DNA from: Chloromonas sp. AAM2
Lineage: Eukaryota > Chlorophyta > Chlorophyceae > Chlamydomonadales > Chlamydomonadaceae
Reading direction: 5' to 3'
Assembly (NCBI GenBank): GCA_004335635.1
Contig: QAXH01006740.1
Span: 6,819-62,350 of the forward strand
Length of the DNA stretch: 55,532 bases
The notes below the pieces were generated by a model. It saw only the letters and a list, made by a program, of their open reading frames with translations, did no database searches and had not been told where the DNA came from. Position 1 is the first letter of the stretch. The number at the start of each line of letters is the position of its first letter. The position numbers were made by a program, and so were the translations under genes. Shown here piece after piece: positions 24,250-36,900 of this stretch.

Positions 24250-24746
24250 CCTTAGACTTCAATACAATTCGTTAGTCCGAGGGAACTCGTGTCAGTACCT
24301 GGGCGCTGCTGCGAAAGTGCATGCAGGCCCAGTCGCGACACCAATACAGTCATTCCATCGTGCTGAATAAGAATACGTGCGTATGCCACAGCCTCAATCA
24401 GGTCCTGCTCTCTAGCCTCGTGTTCCTGCCCTTCATCTACCAATCTGCTGCTTACTGGGCTCCGAAGCCAACGAACTGTTTCAGCCGTTGGCGTTAGACC
24501 TGTACTCCTCACTGCCAGTTGCTGTCTCAAAGCCAAGCCCGTGGTGATTAATCTCCCGGTTCAACCACTTCACGTGCTGACCGTCAATGCTGACTATCTG
24601 GTTTCAATACAGCGTGAATGTGTTGCCCCTGAAAGCTGGGCAGTAAGGGGCGGTCTCAATTTTGCGCCTCACGGGCTTCCTGGGCATTGCCAACCACGCT
24701 TGTGCACCTATGTGGTCAGGAGTGATGCAACAGTGTTCTTGCTGTT

Positions 24747-26240
24747 GTGCGCCTCCATAGGTGCATCTTGCTGTCATGTACTGTGTCCCAGCATCTCCTT
24801 GCACTGCTGCATGCAGGCCATGCACTCCAGCCTCCAGCCCCAGATCGTCTCCATGCACTGAGCGCCATGCAGCATGCATGCAATACCCTCATGCTCCCTC
24901 CTGCTGTGCTGTATGCGGGTTCAGAGGAAGGAGTGATGGCCAGTGATGCAGATCTGGCGCAGTTGGGAGATGTGGGGCGGTTGGAAGTGGTTGGGCCGGT
25001 GCAGTTAAAATTGTCTGGGCCGTTTGGTGGTTGGCATTTGGTGGGGGCGCTAACAACCCCTAGTACCTTGACCACTGCATGGGGCACTAATTCCGGAGCC
25101 GGAACCGGTTCACACACCAGATCTGGCTTATGAGACCGCCCAAGCAGGGGCTGAGGGTGGGAGCGACAGCTGGGCAGGCAGTGAGGTACAGCCTACACAT
25201 CAACCCGTCAGGAAGGGTGTGCTGACTGAAGTTTTGGACAGCTCTGATGACATTAACAGCGGTGCAGCAGGGCTACAGGGGCAACAAGGCGAGGCGTAGG
25301 TCAGCAATGGCAGCAGTGGTGTGGCCGCACAGCAGGCCACACGACAGGCACTACAGCACACAGCACGTCAGTAAGCGCATGACCTCATCCTCCTAGCCCT
25401 CAGTTGGATAGATGATCAAGGACTACCTGCAGTGTGGGCTGTGCCAGGTGCAGGCACTGACTCAGCACCCTTGCAACAGCTGACAGCCACCACCATCGCC
25501 GCAACGACGGCCACCACTACCACCGCCACTACCGCAACCACCACTGGTGTTCCGTTTAGTGTAGCACTGGAGCTGTTGCGAGCACTGGCAGCGGTGACAC
25601 TAACAGCACCACCACCACCACCACCACCAGTACCAGCAGCTGCATCGCAAGCAACACTACCACCAGCAGCAAAACCACTAGCACCGACAGCATCAGTTGA
25701 GTCTCTGCTAGTGTCCCAGGCCGGTGCACTATTGCCTGCTTTACGGAGGGTGGTACTGTCGGGACTAGCGGGCTGGGCAGCAGCACACAGCAACGTGGTG
25801 GGTGCCAGTGGGTGTAATGGAACTTGCAGTACATGGTGTTACCCTCAGCACTGGCACCTGTGGATGTCTAGCTGTTGTGGCAGTGTCTACAGACAAAGGT
25901 GTAACCTGTTCACGACTCCACAGGCAGGCCAATGTGACACTGTTTGCTGTGTGCATTGTGGGACATCTTTTGTGTGGGTCGTGCACTCAGCACCATCACT
26001 CCTGCCCCGTATGCCTCCTCCCACCGCAGGCCGTGTTCACCCCCACAACACCAGGCGCCACACTCAAAAGCCCGACTACTGGCTGCACGCCGCCTAGCCT
26101 GCCTGCCCCGCCTCCTGTCCCACCCACACCACTCCACCGGTCCACACACCACCCCCCCCTCCCGGGCGCACACGTCCACCGCTCCCGCATCATGCCCCAG
26201 GCCCTGCCAGCCACACTAGCCGCAGCGCGGAGCCATGCAT
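24747..26240 (+). pseudogene. Decayed coding region with Thr/Ala/Pro-rich part and RING-like C-terminus
   Basis: Protein-like composition runs for about 1.4 kb but is broken. One frame reads SSDDINSGAAGLQGQQGEA, then TAG at about 25297, then continues to TARQ, then TAA at about 25370, then continues as HDLILLALSWIDDQGLP into a Thr/Ala/Pro-rich stretch to about 25795. In another frame, after a possible acceptor at 25919-25920, comes VGHLLCGSCTQHHHSCPVC, which matches the second half of a C3HC4 RING finger; the first zinc-ligand half is not recognisable and the usual PCGH reads IVGH. In-frame stops plus the frame change suggest a relic. A spliced live gene using introns over the stops is possible but I could not build one. 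Source gene unknown. Confidence 0.4.
25495..25632. repeat. Trinucleotide-rich ACC/GCC segments
   Basis: Imperfect ACC/GCC repeats at 25492-25545 and a pure ACC run at 25607-25630, within the decayed region; these generate the Thr-rich and Pro-rich translations. Confidence 0.85.
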
Positions 26241-26332
26241 GAAGCCAACCCCGATGAGCAGCATGCAGGGGCCTTGACACAGCACAGAGTCATGCATGCA
26301 GCCAACCCTCATGAGCAGCATGCAGGGGCCTG
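26228..26332. repeat. Tandem duplication of an about 51-bp unit
   Basis: Two copies, each starting CATGCATG and ending CAGCATGCAGGGGCCT, with few differences. Confidence 0.85.
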
Positions 26333-27197
26333 TTTCCTGCTGCAAAGGAGGGCTTTGCACAGTGGTTTTTCTCACTCTGACATTGTGCGCTTTCTGACAT
26401 GGTGCAAAGCGCATTGCCTTTCTCTCATTTCTTTGCTACTCGCAGTGCATGCCAGCCTCTCTTTGAATTGCTTGTTGCATGACATGAGTTGGACGAGAGT
26501 GAGCAGATTGGGTAAACCTGTAAAACAAAAGTGGCGACCAGATTTGAAGGCAGACTGACTTGATGATTGTTCTCCGTCAAACGCACAAAAGCAGAAAACC
26601 CAGCAGATTGCCGAAAACAATTTGCCCCCCCCCGCCCTTTTATCCGCCATCGCATTAGTATCGGAGGACGTTGTACACATCGTGTCGGTGCGCTTGCTCA
26701 ATCCTCCGTTGGAGAATGCTCAAGGACACGTAATCCTCTGGACGTCCCTCACAAACTTCAACTTCGTCACCCCATCGTCAAACCCCATTCTCCTTCATCC
26801 ATGTTATCAAGCAAACCTGGTGCATCCTGTTTCCACAGTCCATGTTCTTTACTGTAATGATTCCGCGTACTCGATCGTCGCCTTGTACAGATGAGCTGCC
26901 ACAGAAGCTATAGAGTGATGCGTGCTCTGATCCCAAAAAGTGAAGGTGCAGTCATGGGCAGTTGTCACCCCTCCGCCAGGGGAAAAACAGCGCCCTGGAT
27001 TTGTTATACGTCTGAAGCGTTCTGTTGTTTGGCATATCAGCCAAGAGAGCTGCAGCGGGCGCTGCAGCGGGCGCCAGCTCGGTTAGAAGACACGATTTGA
27101 ATTTTGCTTGCACCGGCTGAAACAAAGGCAACACGAACCGACCAATTCAAAAGTTTTTCAAGGCGGATCTGTGTCTTGACATAGACAGTGGCTCAAC

Positions 27198-29571
27198 ATG
27201 CAAGATGGTTCGCACTGCAGCTCGTGCGACAGGAGCGGGCGAACAGCAATGCCGGCATCATGCAGCTTACTCCGTGTTGCGCTGCTCATTTGCATTCTTG
27301 GTGGAACTCCCATCCTCAGCACAGCTCAGATTATCAGCACAGCTCAGACAGACAATCCACAGCCCACATGGCGGGACAGGGTGAGAATTCGGTCTGGGCA
27401 GCAAGCCCTTCCCGTGTGCTTTCTAGGCACCTCCATGACCATCATGTTGACCTTGCTGCAGAAATACATCCTGCCAATCCTTAGAGCAGGGCCCAATAAT
27501 CAGGTGAGGTCCATCATCGGATTGCAATGGCACTGGCACAGGCCATGAAGTGACTGACCACCGTCCATCTCATCACCCGGTGCCACGTTCTACACAACAT
27601 CACCATGCATGGATCTCATGCCGACATGTCATGTGCCACAAAGTCACGAACTCCGTTACATCCTCTTCCTTCAACACCTCACGAGTGTTTTGTACGTGAT
27701 TAATTGCCATCAGCACAGGCCGGCCTGCGCTTCTATGCATGCTGCTCATGGTTGTTACCTGGCACTGCCCATTAGTGCCACCTCAAAGTGACTCGTGCAT
27801 CGCATTACATACTGTTCTGCAAACACCACTTGCATGCATGCGCATTGTTGGCACTCATTTCCCTTCATTTTAATCCTGCCCACATTGACCTCCTTGATTC
27901 ACCTCCCAACTCTGCAGCTACGGCATCTACGGTTCATGCTTGCACTGGCCAAGCAACTGAACCGAACGCTCATCCTCACAGGCATCACCAAGCACTACAC
28001 AGACAGGGGCAGCAGATACAAGCTGCCCAAAGCGCAGCCAAAGGGCTTAGGTGGGACAGAGCCGATTCTCACACGGCAGGGAGGCACGACAGGTGCATGC
28101 CCGGTCTGGGGCACTGGCTTGCATAATTTGTGGGGCTGAGATCAGAACAGCGGACAGCAAGGCAGGTGCAGACTAGGAGCGGCAGATAGCCGCAACAGAC
28201 CCTGTCTAAACTGGGCCACGTTTGCTCTGAGAACAGACCAGGTGCACAACATAGCTAGCAGGGCGGCATGCTGGCTTTCTTTTTCAATCATGCGGTGCCG
28301 GAAGCTCGGTGACAGACGCACAGAGAAGATGCAACGGGCTGAAGGCGAGGAACGCACTCTTCCATTCTGTTCCTCAATGGCGCCGCCGGCAAATGCCCTA
28401 TCATGAGCTGCCGTATGATGCCAGCCGGCTGCAGCCATTGTCATGCGCAATCAGGTGTCGCCATGTGCATGCCTTCAAATCCAGCATCATGTGCCCAGGT
28501 GTGCAACAGGAGGTCACAGCTGTGCACAGGGCTGAGCTGTCCCGCTGTGCCCTGGCCGCAGGGTTCACTGTGCGCGGGCCCGGGCTGCTCCTGCCCCTCC
28601 CCCCGGACCAAGGCAGACAGTGCTTCAGGGAAGAAGTGCCATACCAGATAGAGTTCTCTGAAATACTAGACAGGTAAGAGTGCTTCTAGCTGTGGCAATG
28701 CATCGCCAGTCTCAACCCCAGTCAATCAAGCCATTTTGTGTGGCTGGCTGTCATGCACATGCGTTGGACCGGATTCGCATGATGCAGGCAGTATGTTGAA
28801 GAATTCACCCCTGTGACCACCACAGCGGAAATGAAGGCGCGGGGATGGGATGGCGTCATTGGTGAGTGAGTGGCCGGTGACGGCTTCCCTGATGTAACCA
28901 GGGTGGTGCATTGAAACAGGGTGCCAGGCCACTCCGTTGATTCCCTTAACATAGTGCGCCCTGCAAGCCTGTCTCCGGCCAAAGCCACCACATTCAACCC
29001 TCCGCCATTGAGAAGAAGAGCATCGCCTAGCCCCAGGCATATCTTAGCATTGCGTTCCATGGTTTTTGCTGTGAAGCCTCTGCTTTCTCTTCTTCAGTTT
29101 GCTACCCTCTGCCGCTTCAACATGCATGTGGCATGCTTCTGGTCTGTCTGCTCATCACTCACAGCCCTTAGCCCAACATGCTTTGCCACCGTCCTGTACA
29201 TTTACTTCTTCAGACTGACAGTTTACCTTGGAACAAGTTGAAAAAAAGGTTGAAAATGCCACCCCCCTGTGCCCACAAACACCCTCAGACGGGTCACACG
29301 TTTTGTCACCCGCACCCCTCACGTGCTGTCACCTCAATCTATCCAGCTGCCAAACTGCTCCAATTTACTCTGCATTTGGAAACCGTCCTGACAATATACT
29401 TACGCAAACTAGCTCGAGGATAGAACCCAGCTTTTATCCTTCTTTTACTAATCCGCGTATTCAGCCGATCAAGTTACCCTTGTCCCCCTGCAGATGCCCT
29501 CCTATATCCGAACGCCACCTTCAAGCTCGAGCGTGTGCTGCCCTACGTCACCATGACAGCAGCAGCAGCCA

Positions 29572-29610
<39 letters not shown>

Positions 29611-32600
29611 ACATCTGTAATGTGGGGGAAAAGATGATGGTGTAAACATCAACCAGCGTCTAAGCAAGACGCATGTCTCGCTTGGCCGCGACTTGAACCA
29701 GGTGAAATCTGGCCAGCACCTGCACAAAGGATGTTCACACGCAGTAATTCCTGCTGTGTGCTCCGAATTTCAAAGTGAAGAAAGTCAACCAAGCGCGAGT
29801 AAATGGCGGAAGTAGCTGTCTTCACTCTCTTCAACTCTTGGCAACAAGACTTGGCCATGACTTGAATTAAGAAATCTGCCCAGAGTTGGCAAACAATATT
29901 CAGGTGCACATGTACCACGACCTGACAGTGGCAACCACCCCGGACAAGCTGCACTGCGACCCCGACGCAATCAGGGCGCTGGCGGAGCAGATAAACAGGT
30001 TCAGGTGGGACGTGTGTGTGTGCAGCTGCAGGGGGTGTGGGCATGAAATGTGAATGAGTGAATGGGGGTGTGGAAGAGGGTGGGGTTCAAGAGGGTGCAG
30101 AGGAAAACCCTTGCGGTGCGGACTACCAGCGCAGTTGGCTGTATAGCCAATATGGCAATGTCCGCGACAGGGTGATGCATGTGAGACTGTGGTCAGGCAG
30201 CACCTGCATACTGCGCATGGGATTCCGTATTGGGGCTCACCGCTCACTTGGGCTTGCTGCTTCTCAGACTTTGTGCCTTGCATCCTTATGGTTTCAGAAG
30301 CAGTGTGCAGTGCGCTTTCATTCCCTACATCTGTGCGTTGCTTCCTCAAGCCCCGCACGTGCTGCGCGTTCTGCAGGGTGGTGATGATGGTGTTTGTGGT
30401 GATCGGCCACAACGAGGTGGTGTCGCTGCCCGCCGAGGGGCTGGCGGAGCCAGAGGGGCAGCAGGGCAACACGTGCTGGACTGATCTATTCCAGGTAACT
30501 GACGGGAAAAGGATGATGAAAGTCAAGAGACGGGGAGAGGCACAGGCAGCAGGCGGCAAAGGATCGGTTCAATGGAGGAATGGACTGGACAGCTTATAAG
30601 CAGTACGGGACGCTGTGATAAGTTGTGGTGGTATGGAACGGATTGGCAGTACTGAAAGTCAGTAGATGGCAACAGGCCTTGGAAAGATGGAAAAGGGTTC
30701 AGGCGACGAGAGAGAAAATTAATGGACATGGTCCTCCAGCCATGCTTTAGGTGAAAGGGGGTTTCAGGCAGCAAGCAAGACACAACGGAATCTGTTGAAG
30801 ATGTGAAAGGAATGGAATGGGCACTACATAGACAGTATAGGACAGTGTGGTCTGTTTGTGGTGGTAAGGAAAGGGCAGGCACTGCGGGAGTCAGTGGCAA
30901 CTTCTGGAGAGCAGCATGATCGAAGCAGGCGATAACTGAATCTGGGTGGTCTGCTGGCTGGCATGCATGGCAGGGAGACACACATGAACTGGTAGTGCCC
31001 AGCTGATGATAGAGTGGATAGGGCAAGGGAGATCATGGGTTGGTGCAGCGGGGTGTCAGGGGCTGGTGCAGCCGAGTACCAGGGGGTGGGTGTGCGTTTT
31101 GGTTACCAGATGGGATATGGGAGATGAGTTGGGGATATAGGAGAGAGCAGATTTATGCTACGCTCCATGCTAGGGAGCCAAACTACGAGCATGTGTTGTG
31201 GGTATTGAACGTTCAACCTACTGACTGTTGCCGATTGCAGGCGAACCGTCGCCTCAAAGCCAACTCCTGGGTTCAGGGCATCGCAAGGCAGTACATCCAC
31301 GAGCACGTGGGGTTGGAGCCGTTTCTAGCCATGCATGTGCGGCCCCAGGCAGACGGCTGCTGGCGGGTGAGGCATGCAGTCATGGGGCAGTGTACCGGGT
31401 TCAAGCCACTTGGGGCTCTGGACTGTTAGTGGCCTTGTTTGTGTCTACAGATGCATTGGCTGAGTTTCATCTTCCTGACTGATGCGTCTGTCACCAATTC
31501 CACGCAGACCTCCTCATGTTCTGACACCATGCATCACTCACCAGTTTTCATGGGGCAGTTTACGCGGTCAGGTCGTGCAGGGCTCGGCACTGTTAGTGAT
31601 TCTGTTTGTGGCCAAATTGCATTCGCTAAATTCCATCTTCAGGTGATGCACCACGCACCTTCCATCAGGTGCAGACCTCCCCAGCAGCCAGTTTGTGCTC
31701 AGGCAACAAGGGTAACCAATTACACCAACAACACCAATCATCTTAGTGCTGCAGATGTGTTTGCGTCGTTTGTTTGCGTGTTATGTGCGTTTGTTGGGGA
31801 GTTTATAGGCGCCGTATTCATGCCCTCGCCCATCCTTCACAACACCGCACCGCCCCTGCTGTGCTGCTGCAGCACTGGATGAATCGCAACTTTGACCCCA
31901 AGGCCCTGTCTCGCAAGGGCGTGTGCTGGGCCGGGCACGACCAGCTGCACCTGATGCTGGGCCCCAAGGCAGCGCAGGCGATGGCAAAGCACCAGCTCAC
32001 CAAGCTAGTGGTGCTAACGCACCCGAATTTGCAGCCAGTCATCAATGAAATGCTGCAAAAGGTGGGCATGCCGGACCCTGTCTGAACCCCTGTGTAGCCA
32101 CGCCTTGGGAAGGTCAGGTCTGCGGCGGAAATTCTTTTGTGGGCTGAGATACAGTTGCCGTGCATCTTGCATAGCAAGAGGCTTTGAGCTGTGATGTGTC
32201 AGGTACCTCTGCCCAAGTGCCAGACCAAATGCTTCTGCCTGCCATACGCCTGGACTGTTCCATCAAGTTCAGTTGTCAGAATCACCAAGTAAGTGATTGT
32301 TCAGCTCACAACGGCATTCCACTGCTGGAGTGCGCAGGTGAATCTCACTGCCGTTTACATCGTGCCCAGCCGTGTGGCCTCCATCGCCAACTGCAGAGAC
32401 AAGTCATCCACATTCCTCATGCTCATCGAGATGCAGGTCGGTCTCCATTGGTCCAGTCCTGACTGGACTGCACGCAGAATTGCGGTTGCCTGGCAGACCC
32501 TGCCTGTTGAATAGGATTTGTACAGGTCACTGCAGCTCATCACCCCACGGATTTCCTCAATGATAATAACTACGCCCTTCTACGGTGGCTTGCTGTGGAA

Positions 32601-32949
32601 TAAGGCGGATGACACAGTTCCTATGTACATATGAAGTTTGGTGGAGTATGTATGACGCCTGTGCAAATCTTGGCGTTACAAGTTACCTGGCCTGACCAGG
32701 CTGTGACAGGCGCAGTGTGTACGCGCATTGACGATGCTGCGTTGTGCTGATGAACCCTGTCCGATCCTGCTCTGCATGCAGGTGGCTGTCCAGAGTACTG
32801 TGTTCCTGGGCACCGCAAGCTCATCCATCACAGAAACGGTGCTCTACGAGCGGCTGGCCATGGGCAACACGGAAAATGAGTACCTGGACAGGCCGTTTCC
32901 CAAGGCAAGACCTGCACTGTCGCCGCCACCACCTCCCATGGCTACCTGA
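27198..32949 (+). CDS. O-fucosyltransferase-like glycosyltransferase, type II membrane protein
   Basis: Probably a Golgi or ER enzyme using a nucleotide sugar such as GDP-fucose; acceptor unknown. Twelve phase-matched exons, 495 residues: 27198-27380, 27462-27503, 27918-28050, 28499-28673, 28788-28861, 29494-29573, 29904-30004, 30377-30494, 31241-31366, 31873-32061, 32338-32436, 32782-32949 (TGA). The ATG at 27198 follows an in-frame TGA; a second in-frame ATG is at 27249. Residues 23-42 form a signal anchor (LLRVALLICILGG). Family marks: KYILPILRAGPNNQ (62-75), the glycine/NQ motif; LALAKQLNRTLIL; an H-x-R motif in AMHVRPQADGCW (H334, R336); and a C-terminal SSSITETVLYERL. The donor of the exon ending at 29573 lies in a (GT)17 run. 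The donor at 30004 could instead be just before 30000. The stop could be bypassed by a GC donor near 32908 leading to an exon after 32972; I prefer the read-through model. Confidence 0.8.
28874..28899 (+). repeat. Dispersed repeat family 1, copy H (fragment)
   Basis: Only the last 26 bases of the element, GTGACGGCTTCCCTGATGTAA plus flanks, just after the donor of the exon ending at 28861, in sense orientation to the glycosyltransferase gene. Confidence 0.7.
29574..29607. repeat. (GT)17 microsatellite beginning at a splice donor
   Basis: A pure GT run of 34 bases begins with the very first base of the intron after exon 29494-29573. Confidence 0.95.
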
Positions 32950-33956
32950 TCCGCTGACTGCCTGCTCTCCGAAGATCAATACCTTTGTATCCAACATATT
33001 GCACAGGCCCCATCTGCGCGGGGCCCCTTATTATATTCATGGCCATGCGATGTGTACAACTGGACGTTATCTGACCCACGTGACCTGTGTGTGTATGGAT
33101 GGCATGTGATCAGAGGCCACGTGATCTGTTAGCATTTTGACGCTCTGGTGGTGTGATAGGTATCACGGAATATGAGCATTGTTACAAGCGTAACGTTGCA
33201 GGATGTAGGGAGCCCTTGTGTGTTTGATGCGCTAGAGTCCAATAGAAGTTTGAAAAGAAGAAAAGACACTGGTGCCAATGCCAGTCCCAAGAATTGGCAA
33301 ACTTCTTTTTCTTGTTTATTTCTGCTTGATGACTAGCGATTGCAGTGCTTCAGCTGCTGGTCATGGTATTCGCTGAAATGTGTAATGCTTAACTAAACGT
33401 AGCCTTAACGTTGCTTGGCCCAGCGCCCGTGGAAGTCCTGTGAACACAGAACAAACTGGGCTGCTCTATCCAACCTCGCATGACATGAGTTAAGATCCGG
33501 GAAGCAGGTTCCGCAAAGACCATGTGTCAGGGGAATTCAGAGGAAGTTGGAACGCTTTGGGCACACCACGAAGCGTTTACACCACGGGGCAGGACATCAC
33601 AGGACAGGGAACAGGATGGGCCCCGCCCTGCCCTACCCTGAGCAAAACACGAGCAAAGCAAGCAAACAAAGCAGGAACAGGGTGAAGGAAGCCACACGAC
33701 CTAGGCTGATGCCAAAGGCGCGAAAACGACGGCCGAAACAGGCCATGAGTACGGGCTAGTCATGCTAAAGAAAAGGCGACACATGGGTTCGAGCACGCCA
33801 AGTAGGACCCACAAAACAGGAAGCTAGGGAGCAGGGTCGGACTGCTTGACAACCCGATGCCCATCGCACACAAGAGAGAAAGGAGTGGCCCTGACACCAG
33901 CAGATTGCAGTGCTGCGGTAGGTAGTCCTGTCCTGTATTTGAACACGCTGCTGCCG
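32950..33956. other. Spacer between convergent 3' ends
   Basis: Lies between the stop of the glycosyltransferase gene and the stop of the deubiquitinase gene. It holds a TGTAA at 33381-33385 (plus) and, inside the repeat copy at 33575, a TGTAA on the minus strand; both are candidate poly(A) signals but are 375-435 bases from the stops. No coding exon seen. Confidence 0.6.
33575..33780 (-). repeat. Dispersed repeat family 1, copy I, with extended flank
   Basis: Diverged copy, reverse oriented: starts TTTACACC (TGTAA on the minus strand) and reaches CCTACCCTGAGCAAAAC near 33645. The following A/G-rich part (GCAAAGCAAGCAAACAAAGC and on to 33780) resembles the flank of copy C and the reverse complement of the flank of copy D, so the full element may be about 200 bp. 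Confidence 0.7.
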
Positions 33957-36900
33957 TCACTCTGCCCTTTGGAATAGGTACAGGTATCCCAGGTCACGTG
34001 GGGGATGTTCGCTCTCAGCCACCTTCTCGTCGTTGAAGATGAACCACCTGCACGCGCCGAGTGAAACGCTTGTGCATGACACTGACATGTAGACAGCGTG
34101 CACCTCGCTGCTTCTGGCTGGCATGAAGGGTTGGCTTCTGAGCTCGTTCTGTTGTCGTGCATGGCCCAGCAAGTGTCGGGTCACTTGTTCGCATGTTCAC
34201 TTGCCTGTTGATCACTTGCTGGACTGCATATGTCCATTCTTCTGATGATTTAAAGCACCAGAAGAACCAGCACCAAGGTAGCTCAACCAGCTGTGCTGAA
34301 GAGGATGGACTGGTTCCACAGCCCATGGTTTCACATTAGTTCACGGGGTACCAACATGCCGTACCTGCCTCCCTTCTTGACGTGCGCCACGTAATGCCCG
34401 CAGCCCGTGTTGGCACCCATGTGGCTGATGATGCCTACCAGCTCGTACTCTCCAGGCCCGTCCAGCACCACCTTGCCAACACCACCCGCAGCACCTGTTG
34501 ATAGGCAAGGAGCAAGGACGGCGGACAAGAGGGGGTTGCAGCTTGGAACAAGAACACAGAGGTGTTGCAGCACTACACACTGACCATGCAGGGTACTACA
34601 TATAACCATTTGAACTACTGGGGGCCACATGCACGAAGTGCAAACAGTAGGCCATGCAAGAGACGAGGTTAAAATTGTCCTTGCCAACCCTGAGCAAGCA
34701 AAACAAACCCGTGATAGCAGCACGTTCCTCTATGAGCAGTGAAAGAATTGTGCATCAAACAGTTTGTGCATAAATGTTTACCAAAGTTGCGTTTTCTCGC
34801 CATAAAAACAGTTCTCGCCGTAGTTGAGGTGTAAAGTGTCTGCTGCACTGCTCACCCTGTGGTTGTGCTGCACCCCCTGGCTTGAGCACCGCTGCCACCG
34901 CGGAGTCCAAATCGTCTGTGTGGCTGAACAACCAGTCCGCGGCGCGCTCCACGTTGTTGTTGCAAGCCTGCACAGTGCGGCAAGCCAGTGAACATGCAGC
35001 CACGTGACTGTACTGGCATTCCAACTGCTGAATCGATTTGGGAGCAGGCTGCTGACTGGTGTGTGATTACCGACTGCACAGGAGCAGAGCATGCAACTAC
35101 CTGCTGCTTTGCTGCCGAGGCAACCTAAATGAATCGCAGAGACGAGCCCATAGCTTGTGCGCCATCTTACCCATGCCGATCATCAACAGTCATAGCTCAC
35201 ACCAATTCGAATGTCCACATTTGACGTGCCAGGCCCCACAGACACCAGTCATTGCACATGTTGCATCCCTGATAGCATCCTGCCAGTCCACACAGGGTGT
35301 ATATGTATTTACACCAGGAAAGCCGTCAGAGGACACGGAACGGGATGGGCACCGCCCTGGCCTACCCTGAGCAAGAAAGCAAAACGAACTCAGGGAACAA
35401 AGCAGGCAAGGCAGGCCAACTGAATGCAAAACAGGATGGAGGCGCCCAAGCTAAGGTCAAAGGCTAGAGAAAGGGAGCAAGAAGGGCCAGAATGTCAGTA
35501 ACAGTGTGTATGTGCTGCTCTTGCACCGTATTCCTCAGTTCAACACAACACGCCCCCATGTCTATACAGTGGCGGCACCCTCCTCCTTGCCTCCCACCTT
35601 AAAGGATTGAGAAGCGAGGTGGAAAGACGCACAAAAGCCACTTCAAAGTCAGGAAGAAGCAAGCCAGAACGGCAAGCCGGGTGCTGGGAAACAAAAGCGT
35701 CCCAAGAAAGAGGCCATGAGAGCCCACGCAGTCCTCCCACAAGCAATATAACAAGCATCACATCGCCCCTGCATACTTCAGCAACCCTTGGCTGATCCCC
35801 TTAGCAGCCCTTCCCTGCTACCATCCTGCTCCTGAACCGAACGCATACAGCCCAAGAGAGCGCCCTTACACACATAGCGATGTGTGTGTGTTACATGGCC
35901 TTCAGTCCGGGGAGGACTGCTCAGCAAGTGCAATGGCGCACACACAGTGATGTGACTGTTTGCCTCCCACCTTGAGGGCTGCAGTGGCCTGTTCGTCGGT
36001 GAACCCCATGGAAGTGAGGGCACCCACAGACTCCGCATCCATGCCACTTGAAACTGCAAGAGCACCGAGCAACATAGGGGGTTCAGTTCAAACTGTCATC
36101 TTCGGCTCATTTTGTCTCATCAAAGCCAGCCTCACGCCTAGTCGTGCTGACTGACACGTCGCCTGATCTTGGCCTGGAGGTGCCTTGGGGTTGGGTTCTG
36201 AGTGACCAGCCAAGCCAATTTGCAACCCTTGCAACTTGCAACCCTTCAGCATTTAGGCAGGCAAACTCCAGGAGGCTGGGAAACGTGAATGTCGCATTGC
36301 ACAAACATGTTTAGATTGGCACGCAGTCCCAGTACCCATGTCAGGCTGTCAGGCATGCTCTCCCTGGGCCCCTCACTGGACCCACCATCGCTCTCCAGCT
36401 TGCCACCCTGCCCTGCAGCAGAACCCCAAACCTCCCACCAACGGCCATGACCAGCCGAATCAACCACCGAACACCAAACAAGTCTTGAAAGGCTTGGGAT
36501 ATGCAGACCTCCATCACATGCACGGATACATCCGTTCACCAAGTTCCCATCAATGTGGCCAGGTTTGAGATTTTCCATGAAGACCCCAGCAATAAATGAT
36601 TGAGACCCAATCTTGCTTCCTTTCGCTCACCCTGCATGGGCTGAGCAGCGGCTTGTGCGACCGCCGGCGCCGGCAGCGGGTCATTGAGGTTTGCATCCTC
36701 CATGTGGCCAAGGAGCCACTCCATGGCGGCCTCAGCACCAGAGTTGTGCACCGCAAGGGCCGCACGCGTGCACGCGTTCTCACTACAAAAGGAAGGCGCA
36801 ACAAACAGAGCGTATGAGTTGCATCAAACCTTTAGAACCTTGTTGATGTAAGTGAACTCCCACAAGTGAGCCTGATTGATGGAGCATCGAAGACCGATCC

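Larger units (their letters stand above)
24250..27197. other. Divergent spacer between PAP (minus) and glycosyltransferase (plus) genes
   Basis: Holds both promoters and, in the middle, a decayed coding region (listed separately). Outside that region there are two copies of a roughly 50-bp unit with core GAGCAGCATGCAGGGGCCT (26233-26332), and a CTGCAGCGGGCG duplication (27051-27074). No confident promoter element seen. Confidence 0.6.

Noticed and set aside
25297..25372. Reassigned TAG/TAA codons, as in some ulvophyte algae
   Set aside because: Genes in the same window end with TAG (10920) and TAA (47757) at the expected protein ends, and no conserved gene has an internal stop.
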